64,000 bases of DNA from NCBI GenBank assembly GCA_964423615.1, contig CAYRFQ010000002.1, positions 62,001 to 126,000 on the forward strand. The letters are read 5' to 3'. Each line of letters starts with the position of its first letter. The stretch's first letter is position 1. The notes below the pieces were generated by a model. The model was given only the letters and a program-made list of their open reading frames with translations, was not told the DNA's origin and did not search any database. This document shows, in pieces, positions 16,975-26,450 of this stretch. The stretch is from CAYRFQ01 sp964423615 (GTDB lineage Bacteria; Planctomycetota; Planctomycetia; Gemmatales; Gemmataceae). Made by a program: the position numbers and the translations under genes.

Positions 16975-17946
16975 CTAATAAACGATGCCTTTTCGGCGTC
17001 GGGTAACGACAGGCGGAAAGAGTCGGCACCCGAACCAGCCGCCGACGAGCGTGAGGCCGATGACCGCACCGGACGTGAACACGATTTCGTTGATGGATGT
17101 TTTCGAGTCGAGCAGTCGAATGAAGAAGAGAATGGCTGCGGAGGTGAGTCCTACACAGAGTCCTTGTTTGATTCCATTAAAGGTGTTGACGCCAGCAAGC
17201 AAAGCACCCAGCAAAGCGGCCAATGCTGCGATCTCATATGTCAGGAATTCGGTTTGTTCGATCGAACGAATTTGCAGCGGGGTGTAGTTCATCAACCCTT
17301 TGACGACGATCGTCGGGAAGATGGCACCCGCGAGCACGATCGCGCTTCCGACGAGCACACGAATCCAGGCAATTGGTCCGGAGAACAATTCCGACCTTTT
17401 CCTGCCCTTCGCATTCGGGCTGTTTTTTTCTGAAATGGGTTTGGCCAACTTGACGACCGGAAGCGGTCTCCAAATCAACGAGCCAACCAGCCCCCCCATG
17501 GCTCCAGAGAGACTTTGGGCAATGGGTTGTCCGATGGCCAAATACTGCGGCAGGGATTCGCCCGCGGCCACTTGCATCCCCAAGAGGATCATACTGTTCG
17601 TGAACCCGACAATGGCTCCCAGAGCAAAACCGTAGCTTTGACCGGCGCCCGTGAGTAATCCAGCGATGAACAAGCACCCCGCTGACACGGCCTGGATGCA
17701 GAGGAGTTGTGTGAAGACGTCGATGGATTGGGAGTCCAAGACGATCGAATCCCAGAGCATCCGCAAACCCAACGCGAATCCCTGAGAAAGTAGCAACCCA
17801 ACGACGATGCGGCCAAGCGGTGTGTGTTGCCAGGCTGCATCTCCGGCGGTCGGATTTCTCGCGGTGAATTGCAACCGCGTTCCACAGGTCGCACACTCCA
17901 ACCGTCCTTGGGAAGAGGTCCTGCACTTGGGGCACATCATTGGCAT
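16975..17946 (-). CDS. Zinc-ribbon multi-pass membrane protein
   Basis: 323 residues. An N-terminal zinc ribbon, CPKC...CATC (about 4-24), is followed by about eight hydrophobic segments rich in Gly and Ala (e.g. GALLAGVNTFNGIKQGL, GAVIGLTLVGGWFGC). The layout recurs in planctomycetes for membrane proteins of unknown role. ATG 17946 places the ribbon at the N-terminus; the frame is open further upstream without protein character. No transporter or enzyme motif is recognised. It is convergent with the glycosyltransferase-methyltransferase gene. Confidence 0.78.
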   Translation of the reverse strand: MPMMCPKCRTSSQGRLECATCGTRLQFTARNPTAGDAAWQHTPLGRIVVGLLLSQGFALGLRMLWDSIVLDSQSIDVFTQLLCIQAVSAGCLFIAGLLTGAGQSYGFALGAIVGFTNSMILLGMQVAAGESLPQYLAIGQPIAQSLSGAMGGLVGSLIWRPLPVVKLAKPISEKNSPNAKGRKRSELFSGPIAWIRVLVGSAIVLAGAIFPTIVVKGLMNYTPLQIRSIEQTEFLTYEIAALAALLGALLAGVNTFNGIKQGLCVGLTSAAILFFIRLLDSKTSINEIVFTSGAVIGLTLVGGWFGCRLFPPVVTRRRKGIVY

Positions 17947-18368
17947 GGTTTTGTCTTCTCGTTGGTACTGTTTGAGTCGTACACTGCAGGCGGAGATTGC
18001 GCCCGATGGGAAACGTCGCCAGCCGCAAGCGGCTTCCTTCAACTATTCCTTGGCCCCTTTGGGAGCCGGGGAGGTAGCCCTTTCGGTCTGGAACTGCGAT
18101 TGGAACGACAGGTTGACAGTCCAGACCTTCCGTTAAACCATAGGATATTTTTTGCCGTGATGAGAACTCAGGTGGGAAAATTCTCACGTGTCCGTAGCGA
18201 AGCCGCAGAGAATGCCCGCACGAGTGAGATGGACGAAATGACTTTCCACGTTTCGATAGACCAGGGGACGACGAGCACTCGGGCCAGGAGCGATACGCCG
18301 AAGGCGCGGGAGCGCGGGAGTTCGAGACGAATTTGGGTTGATGTGTGGGATCAGCAATGCCGGACCAT
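17947..18368. other. Intergenic region
   Basis: 422 bases upstream of the zinc-ribbon gene and downstream of the next leftward gene. No gene, RNA or strong palindrome seen; the segment near 18285-18320 is GC-rich with repeated GCG words. Confidence 0.35.
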
Positions 18369-19565
18369 TCACACGATTCGCCAACCGACTAATTCTTCCA
18401 TCAAGAGATAGAACAGCTGAGCATTGGCGAGATCGGAAACCTTGAACTGATAGCCTTCCCGGCCTCCAAACCAGCCTTTCTTGGACCCGACCGGGATGAA
18501 TTTGATGAGGCCCTGACCAATCGTCACGTCTTCGATTTCGTCGGTAAAGACTCGGTGTTCTTCGTAGCCGTCCAGGCAGAAAAGGACGAATCCTTCGCCT
18601 ACCTTGAGGTATTTAGTCCCTTTGAGCGCAAAGAAGACTGTCCCGTCTTCGTTGAGTTCTTCCTCCACGTGCTTCAACAAATAGACGGTCCAGGAAGCCT
18701 GGGCGGAAAGCCCGAAATGATAGAGGTTCGTCGATTCGGGAAAACCTTCTTTGCTCCCGTGTGTTCCGTTGATGCTGTAGAGTTTCTTGCCGCTCGCGTC
18801 CGACCAATCGAACGAAAACGCCGTGTTTTGGTAGACTCCGTTGGTGTAGTGCATGACCGTTCCGGTGCGAAGGTCAACAGCGTCCTCGAAAATCAGGAGT
18901 TCTTCTTTGGTCACGTTTTCGCGTGAGCCTGAGCAGACAAATCGGGCAATCCCGAATTCTCCCACGTAAGTGCACTCGTGGGAAAAGTGGGCGATGAAGA
19001 AACCGATTCCCATGCCGATGGCCGCGAGGAGAATGTACCAACACAATTGCCATGCGATGCTCGTCACACCCGCAAAATATACAATCGACCAAGCAATCAA
19101 GATGCCAATTAGGGCTATCGCACCCATCGAAACCAGATAAGCCCAAGCTGGCCAGGGGTGCAAGTTGGTCTCGAGCGTCGTGTTGGCGTTAAAGATGCGC
19201 CCCAACTCGCGAGGTGGTGGGACGAAGAAGTCTGCGCCGAGCAGAAGTGCACCACCGCCGTGGTCGATGTCGGGGATTTCTCCCAGCGAATAGCGATTAT
19301 CGTTGTGGAAGGTGTCGGGGATGGTCAGTTCCCCGAGATCGACTTCGTCCCAACGATTGTCACGAGTGAGGAGGTTGCCAAATCGGTGCTTCTCAGAGCC
19401 CGAATCGATGGGGCTTCGGGTCACTCCATTCGAAGGAAGCGGGGGAGGAGTCACTTGCGACGCAGTTGGAGGCGTCAGGAAGCGAAAACACACGGGGCAC
19501 TGGACATCGTGTCCCGTGTCTTGAGTTTTCATCTCAAATTTCGCGCCACAGTCACAGTGTGCCAT
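18369..19565 (-). CDS. Zinc-ribbon membrane protein, hypothetical
   Basis: 398 residues. The N-terminus (MAHCDCGAKFEM...VQCPVCFRFL) forms a zinc ribbon of CxC...CPxC type. Two adjacent transmembrane helices lie near 145-195 (AYLVSMGAIALIGILIAWSI and WYILLAAIGMGIGFFIAHF). The C-terminal 200 residues are soluble and rich in beta pattern, with FALKGTKYLKVGEGFVLFCL and KKGWFGGREGYQFKV. It resembles planctomycete proteins of unknown function; a sensory or scaffold role at the membrane is possible. ATG 19565 or an ATG three codons upstream. Confidence 0.75.
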   Translation of the reverse strand: MAHCDCGAKFEMKTQDTGHDVQCPVCFRFLTPPTASQVTPPPLPSNGVTRSPIDSGSEKHRFGNLLTRDNRWDEVDLGELTIPDTFHNDNRYSLGEIPDIDHGGGALLLGADFFVPPPRELGRIFNANTTLETNLHPWPAWAYLVSMGAIALIGILIAWSIVYFAGVTSIAWQLCWYILLAAIGMGIGFFIAHFSHECTYVGEFGIARFVCSGSRENVTKEELLIFEDAVDLRTGTVMHYTNGVYQNTAFSFDWSDASGKKLYSINGTHGSKEGFPESTNLYHFGLSAQASWTVYLLKHVEEELNEDGTVFFALKGTKYLKVGEGFVLFCLDGYEEHRVFTDEIEDVTIGQGLIKFIPVGSKKGWFGGREGYQFKVSDLANAQLFYLLMEELVGWRIV

Positions 19566-20010
19566 GATGACCATCTGGCTCGTCTCCGAAGAGTGCCCAT
19601 TTGTACGAGAGTATTTGACTAGATTGTATCAGAGATGCCCGAGCCTCAGAAGAGTGTCTTCACTGCTCGGTGAGTTATTGGATTTGGGTGCCACGGATCG
19701 AAGAAGCGGATATGCGTGACTTTGGCAACTGCGCCCTGGTCCCAAAGCCAAAACGATCGCCTTTGCTGGTACCAGGCGTTGGCAAAAACACAAATTTCTA
19801 TTGACCTGAAAAGAAGGCTTTACGCAACTGGTTTCGATTGCCACTATTCCTGGCTCTTTCGGGCCGTGCCGGATTGATGAGCCTCTTTTGCGACACTCGC
19901 TGGTCGATTTGGAGCGGGTCACGGTTGTGGTGGGTACGGTTGGCAATTGCCGAGCACTTCAGGCTTGTGCGTTTTCCGCTTGGCTCGGGTCTGGCCTCAC
20001 CCCGCATGCG

Positions 20011-20052
20011 AGGAAAGGGACTTTGAAAACGAGAAACCTATACCCAATACAA
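20011..20052. repeat. Dispersed intergenic repeat, copy 1
   Basis: Contains GGGACTTTGAAAACGAGAAA then CCTATACCCAATACAA. It matches copies at 20134-20189 and 47025-47079 with scattered substitutions. Confidence 0.6.
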
Positions 20053-20133
20053 GTGTCCCGTCGGCTCACGCTCACGGCTAGGATCCGACGCTGCGCGGCT
20101 GAAAGAACCAAGACGAACGTGACACTTATGGAT

Positions 20134-20189
20134 CCGACTACCCAAGTGGGACCAGGACTTGGAAAACGAAAAGGCTATAAGTAATGCAA
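20134..20189. repeat. Dispersed intergenic repeat, copy 2
   Basis: Begins CCGACTACCCAAGTGGGA, continues GGACTTGGAAAACGAAAA, and ends GTAATGCAA. It is the most divergent of the three copies but shares the 5' part with the copy at 47025. Confidence 0.55.
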
Positions 20190-20201
20190 ACGGGAAACGC
20201 T

Positions 20202-21110
20202 CTATCCAACAGCCACCTCACTCACGGACGTGACGCCCAACGAGGCCACGGCCTCGGTGAGCCCAGAAACAATCTTCTCGGCAATCGTTGGATCAAAGAA
20301 GTTCGCCGTTCCAATTTGAATGGCCGACGCACCCGCTACGAGAAATTCCATGACGTCGTCGATGTTCCGAATGCCTCCAATTCCGATGATCGGAACGTCG
20401 ACCCTTCGTTTCACTTGCCAAACGAGTCGCAACGCCAACGGCTTGATGGCCGGGCCGCTCAATCCTCCTGTCACGTTCCCAAGTATGGGCTTTCGCTGTC
20501 GCCAGTCGATCGCCATTCCGATGAAAGTGTTGATCAGTGAGACGGCATCTGCCCCCGCCTCTGCAGCGGCCTGAGCCATTGGGATGATGTCGGTGACGTT
20601 TGGAGTCAATTTGGCGATGACCGGAAACGAAACGACTTGCCGGACGCCGGTAACGACGCGTCGAGTCGATTCGGGATCGGTCGCGAAGTTTACCCCGCCC
20701 GAGACGTTCGGGCACGACAGATTCAACTCAAGAGCTGTGACGCCCCGTTGGCCTTCCAATTTGCCGGCCATGTCGATGAACTCTTGTTCGGTCTTCCCTG
20801 CGATGTTGGCAACGATTGCAGTCGGGAGTTCACGAAGGTAAGGCAAGTGATACGCGATGAAGTGGTCGATGCCGTCGTTGTCGAGTCCGATGGCATTGAG
20901 CATGCCGGAGGGAGTTTCGATCGTTCGCGGCGGGGGATTGCCGGCACGGGGGTTCATCGTCACCGTCTTGGGGATAATTCCCCCGAGCCGAGAGAAATCA
21001 ACGATGCCCTCCATCTCCTTGGCGTAGCCGAACGTTCCCGACGCCACGAGGATCGGATTTTGGAGCTGCAACCGGCCCAGACGAACTTTGAGGTCGATGT
21101 CGTTTGCCAT
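20202..21110 (-). CDS. pyrD: Dihydroorotate dehydrogenase, class 1
   Basis: 302 residues, the length of class 1B catalytic subunits. It oxidises dihydroorotate to orotate in pyrimidine synthesis. Motifs: NPILVASGTFGYAKE, PRAGNPPPRTIETPSGMLNA (substrate loop), ELNLSCPNVSGG with the class 1 catalytic Cys, and GIGGIRNIDDVMEFLVAGAS for FMN phosphate binding. Class 1B enzymes pair with PyrK, an iron-sulphur/FAD subunit, which is not adjacent. ATG 21110 is chosen because MANDIDLKVRLGRL is the usual N-terminus. Upstream lies a hairpin made of CACAGAG-type repeats. Confidence 0.96.
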   Translation of the reverse strand: MANDIDLKVRLGRLQLQNPILVASGTFGYAKEMEGIVDFSRLGGIIPKTVTMNPRAGNPPPRTIETPSGMLNAIGLDNDGIDHFIAYHLPYLRELPTAIVANIAGKTEQEFIDMAGKLEGQRGVTALELNLSCPNVSGGVNFATDPESTRRVVTGVRQVVSFPVIAKLTPNVTDIIPMAQAAAEAGADAVSLINTFIGMAIDWRQRKPILGNVTGGLSGPAIKPLALRLVWQVKRRVDVPIIGIGGIRNIDDVMEFLVAGASAIQIGTANFFDPTIAEKIVSGLTEAVASLGVTSVSEVAVG

Positions 21111-21157
21111 TTGGGAATCAAGAGGCAAGAGGCAAGAATCAAGAGATTAGAGTATAG

Positions 21158-21225
21158 CCAAAGACATCACAGAGAAACACAGCTTTATTGACTCTGTGTC
21201 CTCTGTGATCTTTGTGGCTCTTTCT
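21158..21225. repeat. Imperfect palindrome upstream of pyrD
   Basis: AAAGACATCACAGAGAAACA and TGTGTCCTCTGTGATCTTTG are imperfect reverse complements around a short TTTATTGA loop. It can act as the terminator of the leftward speA gene or belong to a CACAGAG-type intergenic repeat family. Confidence 0.45.
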
Positions 21226-21279
21226 TTTCGTTGTAGACGTCTGTATGAAGTGTGAGTTCGAACGCTTGGCTCTTGTTCC

Positions 21280-23193
21280 TCAAACCATGTGGTCTTCCAG
21301 GTACGTGTAGCCTTCGAGTCCCGACTCGTAGAATCGCAGCAGTTGCCGAGCTTCGGTGAGACTCAGCCGTTGCTTTCGGAGAGCGCGTTCGACGTCTTTT
21401 CGCATCCGGGCGAGCAACTCATCGGCGGAGTATTGCACGTAGGCAAGGACTTCGCGAACCGTGTCTCCTTTGATGACGGTGTCCACGGTGAACTCGCCGT
21501 CGTCTTCCAGAGTGACGTGAACGGCGTTTGTGTCGCCGAAGAGGTTGTGGAGGTCGCCGAGGATTTCCTGGTAGGCCCCGAGAAGGAACGAGCCCAAGAA
21601 ATACGGCTCGTCCTTGAACGGATGGAGTTCGAGGGTCTTGCGGACGTCCCGCAGATCGATAAACTTGGTGATCTTGCCATCGGAATCACAAGTGATGTCT
21701 CCGAGGACGGCTCGTCTTGTCGGGACCTCGTCGAGTCGGTGGATGGGCATGATCGGGAACAACTGATCGATGGCCCAACTGTCGGGCATCGACTGAAAGA
21801 GTGAGAAGTTGCAGAAATACGTATCAGAGAGCATGGCTTCGAGGCCTTGCAACTCTTCTGGTATGTAGTCTAACTCCTCGATGACTTTGCGAACTTTGCC
21901 ACAGACTCCCCAAAACAGTTTCTCCGTCAAAGCCCGGTATTCGATGCTCATCGATCCGAGATTGAACATGTAGAGGGCTTCGTCGAGCGATTGAATCGCG
22001 TCATGGTAACTCTCGAGCAAGTTCTTTTTCGAGAGGTTTTGGTAGGTGGCGTGGAGGTCGACGATTTGCTGCGGAGCGTCTTCTGAGACGGTTTCGGGCA
22101 GCGTATAACCATCGAAATCCGAAACTCCGAGGACGTCGAAAACGAGCAAACTGTGGTAGGCTACCAAGGCTCGGCCTGACTCGGAGATGATGTTCGGGTG
22201 TGGGACTTCGGCCTCGTCACAGACGGCCATGACCCGGGACACAACGTCGTTCGCGTATTCCTGAAGGGTGTAGTTGATGGAGGACTCGAAGTCCGTTTGG
22301 GATCCGTCGTAGTCGACTCCCAGGCCACCACCAACGTCGAGGTATTTCACGCTCGCCCCGACGCGATGGAGTTCGGCGTAGATACGTGCGGCCTCGGTGA
22401 GTGCATTCTTGATGTTACGGATGTTGGTGATTTGGCTGCCCAAGTGGAAGTGGACGAGTTGGAGGCAATCGGCCATGTTCCGTTCTTTGAGATAATCGAG
22501 GGCCTCCAGCGCTTCGCTGAGCGTCAACCCGAACTTCGATCGAAACCCGGCGCTGGAACGCCAACGACCGGCTCCTTTGGTCGCGAGCTTGACGCGGATG
22601 CCGATGGCCGGGTGGACGCCGAGTTCCTCGGCGAATCGAACGATCATCTCGAGTTCGGTATATTTCTCAACGACCGGGATGATGTTCTTGCCCAGCTTTC
22701 GGGCGAGAATTGTCATTTTGATGAATTCTTCGTCCTTGAATCCGTTGCAGATGATCGGCGTTTCGCGCTCGTTTGTCATCGCCAGGACGGCCAACAACTC
22801 GGGCTTCGAACCTGCTTCCAGACCGAAGTGGAACTCGTTGCCGATGTCGAGGATTTCTTCGACGACGTGTCGTTGTTGGTTTACCTTGATCGGATAGACG
22901 CAGCAGTAAGCGCCGTTGTATTCGTTCTCGCCGATGGCCTTGTAGAAGGCGTCGTGGATCTCCTGGACGCGGTGTCGCAGGATGCCTGGAAATCGGACGA
23001 GGATGGGGAGTTGGATGTCTCTGGCTATCAATTGCTCGACGAGGACCCGTAGGTCGATGCCCATTTCTTGATTTTTATCCGGATGCACCACGACATGACC
23101 AAGATCGTTAATGGAAAAATAGCCTTTGCCCCAGTTGGCAACGCCGTACGTTTCCAGGGCATCTTGGATCGTCCATTTCTCCATTAGTTTCAT
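21280..23193 (-). CDS. speA: Biosynthetic arginine decarboxylase
   Basis: 637 residues, the normal size for SpeA. It is a PLP enzyme converting arginine to agmatine, the first step of the arginine route to putrescine. N-terminal WTIQDALETYGVANWGKGYF and GHVVVHP are typical; the PLP lysine lies in CVYPIKVNQ; HFHLGSQI, DVGGGLGVDYDGS and ESGRALVAYHS follow in the TIM-barrel order of fold III decarboxylases. The C-terminal part carries DAIQSLDEALYMFNLG and a helical tail. No speB is adjacent. ATG 23193 or ATG 23184 could be used. Confidence 0.96.
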   Translation of the reverse strand: MKLMEKWTIQDALETYGVANWGKGYFSINDLGHVVVHPDKNQEMGIDLRVLVEQLIARDIQLPILVRFPGILRHRVQEIHDAFYKAIGENEYNGAYCCVYPIKVNQQRHVVEEILDIGNEFHFGLEAGSKPELLAVLAMTNERETPIICNGFKDEEFIKMTILARKLGKNIIPVVEKYTELEMIVRFAEELGVHPAIGIRVKLATKGAGRWRSSAGFRSKFGLTLSEALEALDYLKERNMADCLQLVHFHLGSQITNIRNIKNALTEAARIYAELHRVGASVKYLDVGGGLGVDYDGSQTDFESSINYTLQEYANDVVSRVMAVCDEAEVPHPNIISESGRALVAYHSLLVFDVLGVSDFDGYTLPETVSEDAPQQIVDLHATYQNLSKKNLLESYHDAIQSLDEALYMFNLGSMSIEYRALTEKLFWGVCGKVRKVIEELDYIPEELQGLEAMLSDTYFCNFSLFQSMPDSWAIDQLFPIMPIHRLDEVPTRRAVLGDITCDSDGKITKFIDLRDVRKTLELHPFKDEPYFLGSFLLGAYQEILGDLHNLFGDTNAVHVTLEDDGEFTVDTVIKGDTVREVLAYVQYSADELLARMRKDVERALRKQRLSLTEARQLLRFYESGLEGYTYLEDHMV

Positions 23194-23625
23194 CAGGCCT
23201 ACCTTTCGTTGGGCGTTGTGACTTCCGTTGGCCGAGAATGTGGTCTGTTGTGTTGTATCTCGAATCGTTATCGCCCTCCTTTATTCCGCTTTGACTTGCT
23301 CCACGGAAATTTGCATAATCTGGCAACTAAAAAACGATGTATTTGTCTGTATCTATGCTTGCGGAGACCAAGAGTCAAGGACGTTCGAAAAGGTGGTCCT
23401 GGAGTTTCTTCCTTTCTTCATTAAGGCCTCGCACGCAATTGAAATTGAAAAGCTATACTTAAATAGAGGATGGAATGGATTCTTCACGATAGACCCAAGC
23501 GCTTCTTCTCAATCTACTCTCCCTTTCTCTCACCCCAGGACCGTGTCGGGTCGATTCGGTAGCGGCTTGCTAATGTCCATACCCGAGTTTGAAGTCGCCA
23601 ATATTCCCAACTGAGGTTAGAAGTC
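23194..23625. other. Divergent intergenic region between speA and the GlmU-like gene
   Basis: 432 bases that must contain both promoters. No riboswitch or operator was recognised. The rightward frame inside it has no protein character. Confidence 0.35.
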
Positions 23626-24906
23626 ATGCAAGTCTGCCTTTTCGAAGACCCTCAGGTCGATCAATTTGAGCCAATGACACTGACTCGTCCAGTGTTTGAC
23701 TTGCGTTGTGGGGTCAACACGCTCGGGCAGCGTCTGGTAGAGTCGTTTCGAGCACCACTGGCGGCGTTATTCGTTCGCGATTCGATCGCTGAAGTCAGCC
23801 GGGAGTTACACCCGAAGACGCCCACTAATATTATAGCCGCCTTGCCCAACAACCCGACTCTGTTTGTGAATGGTCGGTGGCTACCACCCGAAAACTTTGT
23901 CCCTCCCAATCGCTGCGAACCGCATGTTGCTGTAAACGGAGAGACGGTCGTGTATGCGCTTGTGAACCCAGAGCACCGAGAACGAATCGAAAGTCTCGGC
24001 TTAGCAGAGGCACTGAGAGCATTCCAGCATTCCTTTCCGGCAGATGAAGCGGGTGGGCAGTTATTACAATATCCGTGGGAACTAGTGGAACACAACGAAG
24101 ATCTCCTTCGACAAGATTTTCAGGCCGTACTTAACGCCAAGGAGCGTGTCGCCCCTTCGAACTTTACAGTCGTGGGAGACTCGAACATGCTTCACGTCTC
24201 GCCGTCCGCGAAGGTCGAACCGATGGTGGTATTCAACACCGACGGTGGTCCCGTGATCGTGGACGAGGAAGCCGTCATTACCGCCTTCAGTCGCATCGAG
24301 GGCCCTTGCTATGTTGGTCCGAGGACTCAGATTGTTGGAGCAAAAATACGCGGAGGGTCGACTTTCGGTCCGCAATGCCGTGTAGGAGGTGAAGTTGAGG
24401 CGAGCATCCTGCACGGGTACAGCAATAAGTATCACGACGGTTTTTTGGGCCACGCGTATGTTGGCGAATGGGTTAATTTGGGTGCCGGAACGAGTAACAG
24501 CGATTTGCGAAACGATTACGGCGAGGTGCGGGTCATCATCCAAGGGGTGCCGGTGGGCACCGGGAGCAACAAAGTCGGTTGTTTCGTTGGAGACCACACG
24601 AAGTCCGGTCTGGGCTCACTCATCAACACTGGTTCGACGTTCGGGGCCTTTACCAATGTGTTGCCCGCTGGAAATCTGGCTCCGAAGTACATCCCATCGT
24701 TTTGCACGTTGTGGAAGGGTGAACTACGCGAAAATCAAGACTTCGACGGGTTGATGCAAGTCGCCGAGACAGTCATGAAGCGCCGAGGTCAACGACTGAT
24801 GCCCGCCCACCGAAATCTCTACCAGCGACTCTTTGAAGACACGGCCACGTTGCGTGAGCGAGCCCTTGAGGACATGAAAAAACGAAACGTCTTTCGGTCG
24901 GCCTGA
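23626..24906 (+). CDS. GlmU-like sugar nucleotidyltransferase with left-handed beta-helix
   Basis: 426 residues. The N-terminal part (CLFEDPQVDQFEPMTLTRPV, DLRCGVNTL) matches the GlmU-related putative nucleotidyltransferase family, which lacks the classical LAAGxGTRM loop. The C-terminal part, from about 190, shows hexapeptide repeats of a left-handed beta-helix (VEPMVVFN, GPVIVDEEAVI, VGPRTQIVGAKIRGG, FGPQCRVGGEVEASILHG, HAYVGEWVNLGAGTSNSD). It probably makes an activated or acetylated sugar precursor for cell-envelope glycans. The absence of the usual nucleotide loop leaves the real reaction uncertain. Confidence 0.83.
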   Translation: MQVCLFEDPQVDQFEPMTLTRPVFDLRCGVNTLGQRLVESFRAPLAALFVRDSIAEVSRELHPKTPTNIIAALPNNPTLFVNGRWLPPENFVPPNRCEPHVAVNGETVVYALVNPEHRERIESLGLAEALRAFQHSFPADEAGGQLLQYPWELVEHNEDLLRQDFQAVLNAKERVAPSNFTVVGDSNMLHVSPSAKVEPMVVFNTDGGPVIVDEEAVITAFSRIEGPCYVGPRTQIVGAKIRGGSTFGPQCRVGGEVEASILHGYSNKYHDGFLGHAYVGEWVNLGAGTSNSDLRNDYGEVRVIIQGVPVGTGSNKVGCFVGDHTKSGLGSLINTGSTFGAFTNVLPAGNLAPKYIPSFCTLWKGELRENQDFDGLMQVAETVMKRRGQRLMPAHRNLYQRLFEDTATLRERALEDMKKRNVFRSA

Positions 24907-25020
24907 TCGAAGAGTCTGCTCCTCGGGATTTTAGAATTGTTGGTTTCCACCAGCCAGAACAACGTTCTGAGGTTTCAAAATTCAGAGGACCATTCGTTGG
25001 AGGGTGTGTCCCAGCCCTCT

Positions 25021-26016
25021 TTACGCTTGAGCAATTCGAAGGACGACTTTCTTATCCCGACCCGGTGTTTCGGCTTGCTTGACGGCTTCTTGAATTTGGT
25101 CGAGCGGAAACTCTTGCACTTCGGTGTATATGGTTCCCTCGCCAATCAAACTCCGCAGACGACGGAACAACCGGAGCATCCGTAGGGGGCTTTGGTGTTG
25201 GACCCATTCGGAAAGCCAAAAACCCTCGATGCTGCTTTGTTTAGCCATCAACACGCGGGAAGACAACTCCATTGGTTGGTCCGAAAGTGTTCCGTAGAGA
25301 AGGAGCCTGCCTCCTTCGGCCAAGGATTTGGCGGCACCCACGGCTGTCGAACCGCCGACGGCATCGATGGCGTGTGGGACGCCCATTCCGTTGGTGAGTT
25401 GGAGGACTTGTTCGGCGATGTCGTCTCCGGTTCCAGCGATGGCGGTGTGTCCAGCTTGTTTGAGTTGCTCGGCTTGCTCGGGACGACGTACGACGTTGAT
25501 GACACGAAACGAGTTTTTCCTGGCAAGGCTCCGGACCATCCCGCACAACGAACTGCCCGCAGCCGTCTGCAACACCCATTCGCCAGGGCGGACTTTGAGG
25601 ACTTCTTTGATCATCACGTAGGACGTCGCGGGATTCACGAAGAAGGTGGCGGCCTGGTCGTCGGGCATGTCGCCGACGGGAACGACGTGTTTGGCCGACA
25701 AAACGACGTATTCCTTCCAGTTGCCGCCAACGCCTTTGAGTACGGCAACTTTTTTCCCTGGTTTTAGGCCACGCAACCGGGCAATCCATCCGGGGCTGAT
25801 GGCATCAATGATGCCAGCGCCTTCGTAGCCAGGTGTGGCTGGCAGGTCAGGACGTCGGCCGTAGATGCCGCGAGCCGTCATGAGGTCGGATGGATTGATG
25901 GGGCTGACGAGCATCCGGACTCGGACTTCGCCGTCACCCGGTTCGGGCTTGGGAACGTCTTGGATTTGTAGGACTTCGGCAGGTTCGCCGAATTGTTCAA
26001 GGACCGCAGCTTTCAT
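25021..26016 (-). CDS. Quinone oxidoreductase-like MDR dehydrogenase
   Basis: 331 residues of the medium-chain dehydrogenase/reductase superfamily. MKAAVLEQFGEPAEVLQI, RMLVSPINPSDLMTARGIYG and LPATPGYEGAGII give the N-terminal domain; VLQTAAGSSLCGMVRSLA is the Rossmann glycine-rich stretch. Zinc-ligand cysteines are absent, so it belongs to the zinc-free branch with quinone oxidoreductase and mitochondrial-type 2-enoyl thioester reductase. It probably reduces an enone or enoyl thioester with NADPH. ATG 26016 starts the conserved MKAAV. Confidence 0.88.
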   Translation of the reverse strand: MKAAVLEQFGEPAEVLQIQDVPKPEPGDGEVRVRMLVSPINPSDLMTARGIYGRRPDLPATPGYEGAGIIDAISPGWIARLRGLKPGKKVAVLKGVGGNWKEYVVLSAKHVVPVGDMPDDQAATFFVNPATSYVMIKEVLKVRPGEWVLQTAAGSSLCGMVRSLARKNSFRVINVVRRPEQAEQLKQAGHTAIAGTGDDIAEQVLQLTNGMGVPHAIDAVGGSTAVGAAKSLAEGGRLLLYGTLSDQPMELSSRVLMAKQSSIEGFWLSEWVQHQSPLRMLRLFRRLRSLIGEGTIYTEVQEFPLDQIQEAVKQAETPGRDKKVVLRIAQA

Positions 26017-26450
26017 GGTTTCTCGCTTCAGATGGTAAGAAGACTCGTGTGGGCTTTTTATACGGACCCGAAGCACCAGCGAGGATCTGGTCTCAGAGGA
26101 AAAAGTGGGTTTCCCCTTCGACCGCGACGAAACATCCTTCTGCTAGAGCGCGTTGCCAATGGGTGCATTCGGCTCGTTCTCTCGACGACGATGACACACC
26201 ACAAAGAGAAAGGGTGTGGCATCGTTTCACGCTCTACTGAGAACTGCGTGGCGGTTGGCGTTTCTTTGGTCTGGACTGAGTTTGCAGTGTACACGCGGCT
26301 CGCGTGTACCTACGACAAAAACAAAAAAATCGGACAGCAATCAATTCCGCGTTCCGAACGTGCCTGCTACTTTCTTCGGGCAGGCCTCAGTAGAACTTTC
26401 AGATGACTTGGACGCTGCGCTATGTTTCAGCTCCCCTCGAGATGCGGCTC
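26017..26450. other. Intergenic region with half-copy of a dispersed palindrome
   Basis: 434 bases without a gene. GGACCCGAAGCACCAGCGAGGATC near 26067-26090 matches one arm of the hairpin at 28910-28963 (ACCCGAAGCGCTGGTGAGGAT) with few differences. Confidence 0.45.

Larger units (their letters stand above)
19566..20201. other. Intergenic region with two copies of a dispersed repeat
   Basis: 636 bases with no convincing gene. Two copies of the short repeat also found near 47025 lie at 20011-20052 and 20134-20189. Between them is a GC-rich palindromic segment containing CGGCTCACGCTCACGGCT. Confidence 0.5.

Noticed and set aside
10262..18210. Similar words CAGGGAATTCACGTGTCCG (10269) and AAATTCTCACGTGTCCGT (18178) as another dispersed repeat
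   Set aside because: The shared core is only about 13 bases and the flanks diverge; chance is not excluded.
20202..21110. Pyrimidine operon linking pyrB and pyrD
   Set aside because: The genes are about 15 kb apart with unrelated genes on both strands between them.
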